A DNA stretch of 64,000 nt, taken from contig CAZPIO010000016.1 of NCBI GenBank assembly GCA_964586235.1, positions 1-64,000 of the forward strand. The letters are read 5' to 3'. A model generated the notes under the pieces. That model searched no databases, was not told the origin of the DNA, and was given only the letters and a program-made list of their open reading frames with translations. Origin of the DNA: JAUCQB01 sp964586235. Lineage in GTDB: Bacteria; Planctomycetota; Phycisphaerae; UBA1845; PWPN01. Below, piece after piece: positions 17,074-26,068 of the stretch (the first letter of the stretch is position 1; each line of letters starts with the position of its first letter). Made by a program: the position numbers and the translations under genes.

Positions 17074-18717
17074 ATGGTCTCCCGTATCGGGGGCTGCGCC
17101 CTGTTCCTGGCGACACTCTGTCCGTCGTTGCTGAATGCCACCCAGTCATTCCCGGCAACCGCCCCAACCACAGCCACCGCCTCAGCCCCGCCGGACCCGG
17201 TGACACTGGCCGAACTGGTTTTCAAGATTGGGGGACAGAGCGAGCCCAAGATCCGCCGGGAGGCGGCCGTCGCGGTTCTCAGGCTCGGGTCGCCCGAGGC
17301 AACCCAAGCCTTGCTTCTGATCCTCAGCACGAACAACAACGAGGCGGCCAAGCTCGCCGTCTGTGAGGCCATTGCGACGGTTGGCTCCCAGGCGCCCGCT
17401 CTTCAGACGCCTCTCCTGGCACTGCTGGATCACAAGGAGCCGGCCCTGCGCGAAGCGGCTGTGGCCGCATTAGCCGGCTACCGCGGTGACCCGGTTGTCG
17501 ATCGCAGGCTGGTTGAGATCGACCGAAAACTGGTCATCGACGAGTGGGTGGGCCTGGCTAAGGAATTGCACGTCCTGTTGCCGTCCGACACCGATCGGAC
17601 CGAGCGGCTGAAGCTATGGCTTTCGTCCCGCCGCCCCTTCGTGCGGCAGACCGCCCTGGACATCATTTACCAGACGCTCAAGAAGAAGCAGCTTGAGCCT
17701 GCCCCATCGGTCCTGGCCCAGATACGGACTATGCTGGACGACCCCGAGGAATCGATCCGCAGCGAGGTGATTCAGATTCTGCGAGACCTGCGCCAGAGCG
17801 AGGATGCTCATCTGCTGGAAAGCCGGCTGGCCAAGGAAGACTCGGCAGCGGTCCGGGAGCTGCTTTACCATGCTCTCGGTTACCTGCGCAACACTGAATC
17901 GATCCCGGTCTGCGTGAAGGGCTTGCAGGATCCGGTGGACCTCGTTGCGGCCAAGGCCGCCGGGGCACTTGCCGGGCTCATCGAGTTCGGGAAGTCGTCT
18001 CCCGGGACTGTGGACCTTAAGCCTGTCACCGCGGCCCTGCTGCGGCGGGCCGATGCCGGCTTGGCCGACGACAAGCTCAGGGCGGCGGTCATCGACGCGA
18101 TGGCGAGCATAGCAGCCCCGGAGTTTCTGAGCGTGCTGGTCAAGTATGTCGGATCGGACGAGTATGTTCCGGCCATTCGGCAGTCGGCGCTCCGGGGGAT
18201 CGGTGCGATGGGCAAGCCGGCGGAGGATCGTATACCCCTGGTCATCGAGCGGCTCAACGTCGAGCAGGACCCGGGTGTGCGCGAGGCGGCGGTGATCGCC
18301 CTGGGCAGCATGGGCAGTCAGCCGGAACAGCTTGCCGCGCTTCGGCCGCGATTTGACCCCAAGATTGAGTTGTCGGTGGCTGTTCAGAAGAGGGCGTGGG
18401 AGGCGTACCAGCAGATCTTCATGAGAATGTCCCTCAAGGATCGGACACAGGTCATCTCCGCGTGGCCGGACGAGGCCATACGGCTTGTCGCCGAGGTTCA
18501 ACTGGCTCCCGAACCCAGGCAAACCGTGGCCGATCAACTCCTTGACTACGCAAGCGAAACCGCCAAGACCGACGCCAAGGCCGCCTGGGTGTTCCTCGAC
18601 AAGCTGACCCAAGCCGTCCAGACGGACCGCTTCAGCGCCGCCTGGTCTGCCCGGTTGGCCGACCTCCGCAAGCAGCTCGAGCCGACGACGCGTCCGGCCA
18701 GCCCATCCGCCGGCTGA
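17074..18717 (+). CDS. Secreted HEAT-repeat protein
   Basis: This 547-residue protein has a hydrophobic N terminus (IGGCALFLATLCPSLLNA) and a Thr/Ala/Pro linker. From about residue 60 it is built of tandem HEAT or PBS-lyase-type repeats, for example EPKIRREAAVAVLRLGSPEATQALLLIL, EPALREAAVAALAGY and DPGVREAAVIALGSMG. Such proteins are alpha-solenoid scaffolds for protein-protein contact, here outside the cytoplasm. No enzyme domain is visible. The ATG at 17074 is chosen for the signal peptide; it lacks a good ribosome site. The neighbour downstream is convergent and unrelated. Confidence 0.75.
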   Translation: MVSRIGGCALFLATLCPSLLNATQSFPATAPTTATASAPPDPVTLAELVFKIGGQSEPKIRREAAVAVLRLGSPEATQALLLILSTNNNEAAKLAVCEAIATVGSQAPALQTPLLALLDHKEPALREAAVAALAGYRGDPVVDRRLVEIDRKLVIDEWVGLAKELHVLLPSDTDRTERLKLWLSSRRPFVRQTALDIIYQTLKKKQLEPAPSVLAQIRTMLDDPEESIRSEVIQILRDLRQSEDAHLLESRLAKEDSAAVRELLYHALGYLRNTESIPVCVKGLQDPVDLVAAKAAGALAGLIEFGKSSPGTVDLKPVTAALLRRADAGLADDKLRAAVIDAMASIAAPEFLSVLVKYVGSDEYVPAIRQSALRGIGAMGKPAEDRIPLVIERLNVEQDPGVREAAVIALGSMGSQPEQLAALRPRFDPKIELSVAVQKRAWEAYQQIFMRMSLKDRTQVISAWPDEAIRLVAEVQLAPEPRQTVADQLLDYASETAKTDAKAAWVFLDKLTQAVQTDRFSAAWSARLADLRKQLEPTTRPASPSAG

Positions 18718-18743
18718 GCCCTTGCTCCGATCGTCAACCACTC

Positions 18744-19499
18744 TCAGATTCTGCCCAGGAGTCTCAGCAGGCCGTCCAGGATGGTCATTGGATGGGGTGG
18801 GCAGCCGGGGACGAAGAGGTCGACCGGCAGGCATTCGGCGGCGCCGCCGAGAGCCTCCTCATGGCCGATGTACGGGCCGCCGGAGATGGCGCAGGCGCCG
18901 ACGGCGATGACCAGCTTCGGGGCGGGGATGGCCTCGTAGGTTTTCAGCAGGGCCTGCTTCGTGTTCACAGTGACCGGGCCGGTCACCACCACGCCGTCGG
19001 CATGTCGCGGCGAGGCGACGAACTGGATGCCGAAGCGGCTGAGATCGAAGACCACCGTGCTCAGCACGTTGAGGTCGGCCTCGCAGGCGTTGCAGCCGCC
19101 GGCACTGACCTGGCGAAGTTTCAGCGATCGGCTGAACAGGCGCCGGGCCTGTTCGTCGAGGGCCTGGGCCAGACGGCAGGGCTCCTGGCCGACAACGAGG
19201 TCGTCGCGTTGCCGCGTTGCCAGGCGGTATTCGTTAGTGAACGTCACCGCCCTGTTCGGGCACGCCTGGGCGCAATCGGCGCAGAAGAGGCATTTGCCCA
19301 AGTCCATGCTGATCTTCCCGCCGTCGTTCTTGATCGCCTGGGTCGGGCAGATGCCCTCGCATCCACGGCAGCCGTCGGGGCACTTGGAAGGATCGATGGC
19401 CGGACGGCCGCGGAAACGATCGGGCAGAACCGGCTCCGTGGCCGGATAGCCGATCGTGCGGTGTTTCTGTCGCAGGCGGGTAGTCAGAATCGTCAGCAT
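18744..19499 (-). CDS. Ehr-type complex small subunit: ferredoxin fused to NuoB/HyfI-like
   Basis: This 251-residue protein joins a two-cluster ferredoxin (about 35-90; C-x3-C-x2-C-x3-CP then CLFCADCAQACP, two [4Fe-4S] sites) to a NuoB/HyfI-type small subunit with GGCNACEA, VGACAISGG and PGCPPHP, the ligands of the proximal [4Fe-4S] cluster. In hydrogenase-4 these two parts are separate genes (hyfH and hyfI). It would carry electrons between a soluble donor and the membrane module. It is the last gene of the operon, ten bases after the large subunit, with AGGGA upstream. Confidence 0.85.
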   Translation of the reverse strand: MLTILTTRLRQKHRTIGYPATEPVLPDRFRGRPAIDPSKCPDGCRGCEGICPTQAIKNDGGKISMDLGKCLFCADCAQACPNRAVTFTNEYRLATRQRDDLVVGQEPCRLAQALDEQARRLFSRSLKLRQVSAGGCNACEADLNVLSTVVFDLSRFGIQFVASPRHADGVVVTGPVTVNTKQALLKTYEAIPAPKLVIAVGACAISGGPYIGHEEALGGAAECLPVDLFVPGCPPHPMTILDGLLRLLGRI

Positions 19500-19507
19500 G
19501 GCATTCC

Positions 19508-21031
19508 CTACAGGTCATGTCCGCAGTAGGACAGGTTGAAACTCTTGTTGCACAGCGGGAAATCGGAGATCTGCTGGTCGCGCAGAGCCATCGCCAGGCC
19601 CATCCAGTTGTGAAACGACGGATCGACGATCTTGTACGCAGCCAGCCGTCCGGCGTCGTCGGTCAGTGCGACGTGGCAGATCTCGCCGCGCCAGCCTTCC
19701 ACCAGGCTCACGGCCAATCGAGACGCTGCAAGCGGCTTCAGTTGGCTCCGGACCTCGCCGGTCGGCAACGACCGGAGTTGATCCTGCACGAAAGCCAGCG
19801 AGCGCTGGATCTCCAACCACCGGACAAAGGCCCGGGCGAAGACGTCTCCGGCTTCGGCCATCGAGACCGGGATATGAGCGAGCCTGTAGATGCCGGTCGG
19901 GAACTCCTGCCGCACGTCGCGTTCGAGGCCGCAGGCCCGGGCTGCCACGCCGACCAGTCCGAGGTCGACGGCCGTTTCCCGGGAGACGATGCCCGTTTCC
20001 TGGAAGCGACCGAGCACGGACGGCGTTTCCCAGAGCAGATCGACCGCTTCGGTGACATCTCGACGGGCGGCCTCGATTCTCTCCAGAAGCTGGGTCAACC
20101 GGCCGTTCTCGATGTCAAAGGCGACGCCGCCCGGGCGAGCGAGGCCTCGACCGAAGCGACTGCCGCAGATCAAAGCGGTCATGTTGAGGAAATCGCCGCG
20201 GATTCGGCCGCAGTACGAGGCGGTGGGCAGGAACCCGACGTCTCCGGCCAGCGCCCCCAGGTCGCCGGTGTGGTTGGCGAGTCGCTCGAGTTCGAGGGCC
20301 ACCCCGCGGATGACCTGGGCCCGGGCGGGCACACGCGTCTCGCTCAGGGCTTCCAGCATCTCACTGCAGGCCATCGCGTGGCCGATCGACGTATCGCCGG
20401 CCAGCGTTTCGGCATAGTGGATCGTCCGCGGTCCGGGGCCGCCGATCAAAGCCCGCTCCACTCCGCGATGCTGGTATCCCAGCGAAATCTCGAGGTGATA
20501 GACGTCCTCTCCATGGCACTGGAACCGGAAATGCCCCGGCTCGATGATCCCGGCGTGCACGGGCCCGACAGCGACCTCGTGGACCTCTTCGCCCTGCATC
20601 GCAAAGTAATCGGTGACGCAAGGTTCGATGGGCTCGGAAGCCGCACGGCCCCATGCATCGTGACCGGTCCGGTACGAGCGATGAAAGCGAATCGGTTTGA
20701 GCCACGGGTGCCCTTGCGGGCGGACCGCCCATTGCTCCGCAATCTCCCGCTCGAACCAGTGAGCGGCCGGGCACTCCGGCGTCAGGGCGGGATACTCGCG
20801 ATCCACCAGCATCGAGCGCACTTCCAGGCTGCCCCAGTTTCCGTGCGCCAGCACCACCAGGAGTCGCACCTGTCCGTTCGGGGTCGGTGTCCCCATCATG
20901 GCTGCGAGACGGCCGCCTCGGCGCACGCCCTCGATCACCGCGCGGCGAAACTCGGCGATCCCCAGTTCGGGGACGCTACTCACGGGCGTCGAGGATCCGT
21001 TGTACAGGATCAATGAGTCGCTTGCGGCCAT
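19508..21031 (-). CDS. Ehr-type large subunit (NuoC-NuoD/HyfG-like) lacking [NiFe] ligands
   Basis: This 507-residue protein has an N-terminal NuoC-like domain (about 1-130; HWFEREIAEQWAV) fused to a NuoD/HycE-like domain, as in HyfG. Where hydrogenases have the N-terminal RxCGxC, it has AETLAGDTSIGH. Where they have the C-terminal DPCxxC, it has DPSFHNW. All four nickel-iron cysteines are therefore absent and it cannot be a hydrogenase. This is the defining feature of the energy-converting hydrogenase-related (Ehr) complexes, whose reaction is unknown. The start at 21031 overlaps the stop of the upstream antiporter gene by one base and has AGGAGGG upstream. Confidence 0.88.
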   Translation of the reverse strand: MAASDSLILYNGSSTPVSSVPELGIAEFRRAVIEGVRRGGRLAAMMGTPTPNGQVRLLVVLAHGNWGSLEVRSMLVDREYPALTPECPAAHWFEREIAEQWAVRPQGHPWLKPIRFHRSYRTGHDAWGRAASEPIEPCVTDYFAMQGEEVHEVAVGPVHAGIIEPGHFRFQCHGEDVYHLEISLGYQHRGVERALIGGPGPRTIHYAETLAGDTSIGHAMACSEMLEALSETRVPARAQVIRGVALELERLANHTGDLGALAGDVGFLPTASYCGRIRGDFLNMTALICGSRFGRGLARPGGVAFDIENGRLTQLLERIEAARRDVTEAVDLLWETPSVLGRFQETGIVSRETAVDLGLVGVAARACGLERDVRQEFPTGIYRLAHIPVSMAEAGDVFARAFVRWLEIQRSLAFVQDQLRSLPTGEVRSQLKPLAASRLAVSLVEGWRGEICHVALTDDAGRLAAYKIVDPSFHNWMGLAMALRDQQISDFPLCNKSFNLSYCGHDL

Positions 21032-22506
21032 CAGGACCCTCCTACCAGTTGGGCAGCGTGGTGGAGCAGGTCGTTCAGCGGCGCGGGCACATAAACGCCC
21101 AAGCACAGAGTGAGCACGCCCAGCACCGCCGGCGGTATCACGCTGAGCAGGTGCTCAGCGGCTCGCGGCTGATCGGCCGGCAGCCTCGCCTGCCCTTGAG
21201 TCATCCGCAGGAGGACCAAAGTCATGCCCACGAATATGATTCCGAGGAAACCGAGATACAGAACGGCCACGACTGCATGCCCCTGGTCCAGCGAGGCCTT
21301 CAGAATCGTGAACTCGCTCAGGAACGGCCCGAAGGGCGGGGTACCGGTGATGGCCAGGAAACCGGTCACCCACAGTACCGCCGAGACCGGGACCACCTGC
21401 AAGGCTCCGCGGACGTCGCGGCAGGACTTCGAGTTGTAGACCGCCAGTAGATTGCCCGCAACGAGAAAGAGCATTGCCTTGGTCAACGAGTGGTTGACTG
21501 CGTGAAGCATCGAGCCGAAGACGCCGGCTCCGCCCAGGCCGACTCCCAGGGCCAGGATGCCGATGTGCTCGACGCTCGAATAGGCGAGAAGCCGCTTGTA
21601 ATCCCGCTGGCCGACGATGAACACCGCCGCAGTGCCCATCGAGATCAGACCCAGCAGCACGAGCAGTTCCTGCCCAAGCTCGGTGTTGCCGGCGGCCGTC
21701 AGGATCTGGTGGGCCCGGAGGATGCCGAGAAACGCGCAGTTGAGCAGTGCCCCGGACAGCAGGGCGGATACAACGGAAGGCGATTCGCTGTGAGCGTCCG
21801 GCAACCACGTGTGCAGCGGCGCCAGGCCCATCTTGGTGCCGTATCCGACCAGCAGGAAGATGAACGCGGCCGAGAGCCACGGTCGGTTCATGGCCGCCCC
21901 TCGGCGGATGAGATCCTCGGTCAGAAGCGAGGTGGTGCCTCCAGCGGGGTCGGCTGCGGCGACCGCCAGGAAGAAAATGCCCAGCAGCGCCAGGGCGATG
22001 CCCACGGAGCAGATCAGCAGATACTTCCAGGCGGCTTCGAGAGAGCGATGGTGCCGGTGGAAGTAGATCAGCGGGGCGCTGGCCAGCGTGGTTGCCTCGA
22101 CCGCCACCCACATCAGGCCGACGTGAGCGCTGAGGCTGACCAGGGTCATCATGGCCAGAAACAGCAGCAGGCAGCCGGTGAAAACCGCCTCCGGAGTGTT
22201 GTCGAAGAGGAAGCCCTGCTCGAAGTCCTGGCGATGGCCGGGGGCTTCACGCTTCAGGTAACCGACGGCGTAGAAAGCGGCGGCCAGAAACAGGGCGCTG
22301 GTGATGCTCAGGAAGAGCAGACCCAGGTCGTCCAGTCTGAGAAGCTGTTGAAGGGCGGGTGCCGGGGGCTTGAGCCAGGCTAGGCCGGTGAGCGATGCGT
22401 GGGCTCCAGCCACCGCCATCAGCAGGGCTCGGCGCGGAGTGTGTGGCCGGATGAAGAATGCCGCGACGCCGGCCAGAGCGGGAACCAGAAAAAGCGCTGC
22501 TACCAT
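21031..22506 (-). CDS. Antiporter-like proton-translocating subunit (HyfF/NuoN-like)
   Basis: This 491-residue integral membrane protein has about 13-14 hydrophobic helices and belongs to the Mrp/NuoLMN family. It shows the TM5 glutamate motif LMWVAVEATTL, the broken-helix region GYGTKMGLAPLHTWLPDAHSESPSVVSALLSG with the conserved Lys and His, and a later Lys-containing helix (NHSLTKAMLFL). These are the channel residues used for proton or sodium movement in complex I. It begins four bases after the hyfE-like stop and ends overlapping the large-subunit start, so it is translationally coupled. Confidence 0.87.
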   Translation of the reverse strand: MVAALFLVPALAGVAAFFIRPHTPRRALLMAVAGAHASLTGLAWLKPPAPALQQLLRLDDLGLLFLSITSALFLAAAFYAVGYLKREAPGHRQDFEQGFLFDNTPEAVFTGCLLLFLAMMTLVSLSAHVGLMWVAVEATTLASAPLIYFHRHHRSLEAAWKYLLICSVGIALALLGIFFLAVAAADPAGGTTSLLTEDLIRRGAAMNRPWLSAAFIFLLVGYGTKMGLAPLHTWLPDAHSESPSVVSALLSGALLNCAFLGILRAHQILTAAGNTELGQELLVLLGLISMGTAAVFIVGQRDYKRLLAYSSVEHIGILALGVGLGGAGVFGSMLHAVNHSLTKAMLFLVAGNLLAVYNSKSCRDVRGALQVVPVSAVLWVTGFLAITGTPPFGPFLSEFTILKASLDQGHAVVAVLYLGFLGIIFVGMTLVLLRMTQGQARLPADQPRAAEHLLSVIPPAVLGVLTLCLGVYVPAPLNDLLHHAAQLVGGS

Positions 22507-22510
22507 GCGT

Positions 22511-23155
22511 TCATTCCCTCAGCGCGGACAGCCGGTCGGTATCCATGTGGTCGAACTCCCGGCTGATGTGAAAGATGGCGATCCCCATGACGAACACTGC
22601 CACGAAGACGTCCAGGAGGATGCCAAGCTCGACCAGCAGCGTCGCCTGGCGTACCAGCCCAACGCCGAACAGGAAGATGCCGTTTTCCATTGCCAGGTAC
22701 CCAAGCACCTGGGCGACGGCCTTGCGCCGGCTGACGATCAGGAACAGCCCGACGAGAATCGCGTGGAACGCGACGGGTACCACCAGCGGGGGGACTTCCG
22801 GCTTGGCCGCCGGAAGGCGTGAGTTCAGCCACATGGCCACCGGCAGGGCGAGGGTCCCTATCAACAGGGAGAAGGTAAACCCGATGAGCGGCTCGACTTC
22901 TCGCCGCACGCTGGCCTCACGCACCGCTCGCAACAGCAGTCGCGGGAACACGAAGCCCTTGAGCACAACCGCCACCACGACCAGCAGCAGCGTGTGCGTC
23001 GAAACGTCTCCTCGCTGCACGCCCACTGTGACGAGCCCGAGAAGGACGCCTTGCAGGGCCATGACGCGAATGCAGGTGCCCAGGGAGGCGGTGCCGGTCA
23101 AAGTCAGGTTGGTCAGAGCAACGGTGATCAGAACCAGGTCTGTCCAAGCTTGCAT
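22511..23155 (-). CDS. HyfE/NuoK-like membrane subunit
   Basis: This 214-residue membrane protein has six or seven hydrophobic helices, including TASLGTCIRVMALQGVLLGLV and RKAVAQVLGYLAMENGIFLFGVGL. This matches the HyfE family, which relates to NuoK and MnhC and carries conserved glutamates in membrane helices (here MENGIF). It belongs to the proton path between antiporter subunits. The ATG at 23155 is one base after the TAA of the preceding gene, with GAGG upstream, and supersedes a start ten codons earlier that would overlap that gene. Confidence 0.83.
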   Translation of the reverse strand: MQAWTDLVLITVALTNLTLTGTASLGTCIRVMALQGVLLGLVTVGVQRGDVSTHTLLLVVVAVVLKGFVFPRLLLRAVREASVRREVEPLIGFTFSLLIGTLALPVAMWLNSRLPAAKPEVPPLVVPVAFHAILVGLFLIVSRRKAVAQVLGYLAMENGIFLFGVGLVRQATLLVELGILLDVFVAVFVMGIAIFHISREFDHMDTDRLSALRE

Positions 23156-23156
23156 G

Positions 23157-24071
23157 TTACGACCTCGCCACCAGTACCAGTGCAAAAACCGCGAGGGCTC
23201 CGGCCCCGATGAGCAACTGCGGCACCCGCAGCAAACGCAGCCGGGCCATCGTCGACTCGATGATCCCGATGAGGATGGCCAGCACGGCCATGCCCAGCAC
23301 GAACGCGACGGCGTCGATGACCATCCAGCCCGTCCGCACGGGCACGCACAGCCCCACCAGCAGCGAGCCGAATACCCACAGCTTCAGTGACGCTCCGTAG
23401 AGGATGAACGCCAGGTCGGGACCGCTGTAATCGAGAACCATGACCTCGTGAATCATGGTCAGTTCCAGGTGCGTGTTGGGGTCGTCCACGGGGATTCGCG
23501 AGTTTTCGGCTAGCACGATGACCAGCAATGCGGCGCCGACCATGACCAGCGCCGGGCCGGCGGTGAGCCAGGTCCCGAGCGACAGGGGTGTGTAGATGCC
23601 CGAGAGTGAGGCACTGCCCAGTTTGCGGGCCAGCGCCGCCATGGCGAGCATGAGGACCGGTTCGGCCAGAGCCGAAAACTGGACTTCCCTGCTGGCGCCC
23701 ATGCCCTCGAAGCTCGATCCGGTGTCCAGGGCGCCGATCACCGTGAGGAACCGCATGAGGCCCAGGAGGTACGCCAGCAGCACCAGGTCGCCTGGGAAAG
23801 CGGCGAGCGCCGCGGTTACGCCGATTGGCAGGAGGGCGAGTATCACAGTCACGGCCGCGAGCCCGATGATCGGGGCCAGCCGGAAAACCGCAGTCGTCGT
23901 CTGGCTGTAAACGGCCCCTTTGCTCAGCAGTCGGAGCAGGTCGAGATAGGGCTGGATGAGCGGAGGGCCGCTTCGTCCGGCGAAGAACGCTTTGACCCTG
24001 TTAATGATCCCCAGCATGAGCGGGGCCAGCGTCAGGGCCAGCATTGGTTGGCACAAACCGGCGATTCTCAT
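23157..24071 (-). CDS. HyfC/NuoH-like membrane subunit
   Basis: This 304-residue membrane protein has about eight helices and the NuoH/HyfC signatures: AGRSGPPLIQPYLDLLRLLSKG near the N terminus, GMGASREVQFSALAEP, and the hallmark loop ENSRIPVDDPNTHLELTMIHEVMVLDYSGPD. The acidic residues in that loop line the quinone or proton path in complex I. The start at 24071 overlaps the previous stop by four bases (ATGA). The open frame continues far upstream to 25025 but only as a shadow of the preceding gene. It anchors the hydrophilic subunits to the membrane. Confidence 0.88.
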   Translation of the reverse strand: MRIAGLCQPMLALTLAPLMLGIINRVKAFFAGRSGPPLIQPYLDLLRLLSKGAVYSQTTTAVFRLAPIIGLAAVTVILALLPIGVTAALAAFPGDLVLLAYLLGLMRFLTVIGALDTGSSFEGMGASREVQFSALAEPVLMLAMAALARKLGSASLSGIYTPLSLGTWLTAGPALVMVGAALLVIVLAENSRIPVDDPNTHLELTMIHEVMVLDYSGPDLAFILYGASLKLWVFGSLLVGLCVPVRTGWMVIDAVAFVLGMAVLAILIGIIESTMARLRLLRVPQLLIGAGALAVFALVLVARS

Positions 24072-26068
24072 GGCCTGTTCAACTTCCAGAGCAGCAGGGC
24101 CAGCAGAGTGACGGCGATGTACAACACGTATATCTGAACCTGGCCGTGCTGAAGCCAGCGCAGCCTCGAAAGGGCTCGGGCGATCCCCCGGAAGACGGGG
24201 CTGTACAGCTTCTCGCGGCAGACATCGTCGGTGTGCGTAGCCACTGAAGCGGAGGCGGGGAAGTAGTCGGCCGGCCGAGTCAGGGCAGTATGACTCTTGA
24301 GGAACACACCGAAGAAGCGGGTGAGCGGCTGGGCGAATGATGAGGCGGTGTACTGCATGCGAGCGGTCGGGCGAGCATAACCGCAGTCCCAGGTAACCGA
24401 TTGCGACACCGCCCGATTGATGAGAAGCCTTCGGCGAACGATCAACAGGCCCGCCACGAGCAACAGGAGAACGGCGCTGATTCCGACGACCGCGGTGAGA
24501 CACCAGCTTGGCCCGGTTGCTGTTGTGCGCACGACGTCCACGGGCATGCCGGTGACTGAAGCGATCACTGGGACGAGGGGAAATACCGCCCACGGTGCCA
24601 GGAGACCGATCGCGGCGCACGCGGCCGCCAGGGCCAGCATCGGCAGACGCATCAACCAGCCGCACTCGTGGCCGCTTGCGGCAGACGGCGACCTTGGCTC
24701 GCCAAGGAAGACGATGCCGAACGCCTTGGCGAAACAGGCCATCGCCAGTCCGCCGATGAGCGCCAGCCCAGCGATTGTGCCGACCAGGAATGGCAGATGC
24801 GAGGTGGATGCCGAGCGGACACCCTCGAACGCCCCCAGGTAGACCAGCAACTCGCTGACGAAGCCGTTCAGCGGGGGCAGGCCGGAGATTGCCGCGGCGC
24901 CGACAAGGAAAGTCCAGCCGGTCCAGGGCATCCGCTTGAGAAGGCCGCCCATGCGCTCGATGTCGCCGCTTCCCGTCCCGTGCAGCACGGACCCGGCTCC
25001 GAGGAAGAGCAGACCCTTGAAACACGCATGGTTGAGCACGTGCAGCAGGCCGCCGCCGAAGCCCAGGATGATCATGGGCGCTGAATGCAGGCTCAACCCG
25101 AGCAGTCCGGTGCCCAGGCCCAATGCAATGATCCCGATGTTCTCGACGCTATGGTATGCCAGGAGGCGTTTGAGATCGTGTTGGGCGAGAGCGAATAACA
25201 CCCCGAGCACGCCTGACACCAGCCCGATGCCGATCAGCAGCCAGCCCCACCATGCGGGTGGCGGCCCAAGAAACATCAACACTCTCAGCAGCCCGTAGAT
25301 ACCGGTCTTGATCATCACGCCCGACATAACAGCCGACACATGGCTCGGAGCCGCCGGGTGGGCCTCTGGCAGCCAGACATGGAAGGGTATGAAGCCCGCC
25401 TTCGTCCCGAACCCGATGATGGCGAGAATAAACAGCAGTGAGACGCTGGTCGGTGCCGATTGCCCGATCGCGCCGAAGCTGGCGAACTCCATGGAGCCGG
25501 ACGCGCCACCCAGGAGCACGAACATCGCCAGCAGAAACGTTGTTCCCAGGTGCGTGGCCACAAGGTACGTCCATCCGGCCCGGCTCACGCGTTCATCCTC
25601 ATGCTCGAAAGTCACCAGGAAGAACGACGCCAGCGACATGACCTCCCAGGCCACCAGAAACAGCACGGCGTTGCGGGCCGTGGTCACGAGGATCATGCTC
25701 GCGACGAGCAGGTTGAAGAAAAACCACGATGCCCCGAGCGATTTGCGGTCTTGATAAGCTCGCAGATATTCGATGCCATAGACGGCCGCCAGGGCACACA
25801 GCGCCAGAATGGGAACCAGGAAGAACGCGGACAGCGCGTCCAACTCAATGTGGAACGAGCCGTACGGCACCGCCCAGGACCGATGTATCGCTTCAGTGGG
25901 CGCACCGAGCAGCACACGAGCCGCCGGTATCAACCCCGCGATGCATCCCGCCACCACCGCGGCAGCTCCGACCGCGGAAGCCCAACGCGGTCGGCGCGAC
26001 ACGGCCAGAGCCGCGATCCCGCCGGCCGTAATGACGGCAACGCTCACCAGCAGAAAAGCAATGTTCAT
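24068..26068 (-). CDS. HyfB-like antiporter subunit
   Basis: This 666-residue integral membrane protein is the large antiporter-like subunit of the complex (HyfB/HycC type). It has about 15 helices, the TM5 motif FLVAWEVMSLASFFLV with conserved Glu, GFGTKAGFIPFHVWLPEAHPAAPSHVSAVMSG with conserved Lys and His, and the HyfB-type C-terminal loop VTWDCGYARPTARMQYTASSFAQP. It starts one base inside the stop of the regulator gene (TGATG). Together with the HyfF-like protein it provides two antiporter modules; no third HyfD-like subunit is present. Confidence 0.88.
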   Translation of the reverse strand: MNIAFLLVSVAVITAGGIAALAVSRRPRWASAVGAAAVVAGCIAGLIPAARVLLGAPTEAIHRSWAVPYGSFHIELDALSAFFLVPILALCALAAVYGIEYLRAYQDRKSLGASWFFFNLLVASMILVTTARNAVLFLVAWEVMSLASFFLVTFEHEDERVSRAGWTYLVATHLGTTFLLAMFVLLGGASGSMEFASFGAIGQSAPTSVSLLFILAIIGFGTKAGFIPFHVWLPEAHPAAPSHVSAVMSGVMIKTGIYGLLRVLMFLGPPPAWWGWLLIGIGLVSGVLGVLFALAQHDLKRLLAYHSVENIGIIALGLGTGLLGLSLHSAPMIILGFGGGLLHVLNHACFKGLLFLGAGSVLHGTGSGDIERMGGLLKRMPWTGWTFLVGAAAISGLPPLNGFVSELLVYLGAFEGVRSASTSHLPFLVGTIAGLALIGGLAMACFAKAFGIVFLGEPRSPSAASGHECGWLMRLPMLALAAACAAIGLLAPWAVFPLVPVIASVTGMPVDVVRTTATGPSWCLTAVVGISAVLLLLVAGLLIVRRRLLINRAVSQSVTWDCGYARPTARMQYTASSFAQPLTRFFGVFLKSHTALTRPADYFPASASVATHTDDVCREKLYSPVFRGIARALSRLRWLQHGQVQIYVLYIAVTLLALLLWKLNRP

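Noticed and set aside
16800..17372. 190-residue minus-strand frame
   Set aside because: It partly shadows the HEAT gene and its unique part has no ribosome site or recognisable fold.
19508..21106. [NiFe] hydrogenase large subunit
   Set aside because: The overall fold fits HyfG, but all four metal-binding cysteines are missing, so a hydrogenase call would be wrong.
24072..25025. N-terminal extension of the HyfC-like gene
   Set aside because: The upstream part is a shadow of the HyfB-like gene in another frame; the NuoH-like protein starts at 24071 with an ATGA overlap.
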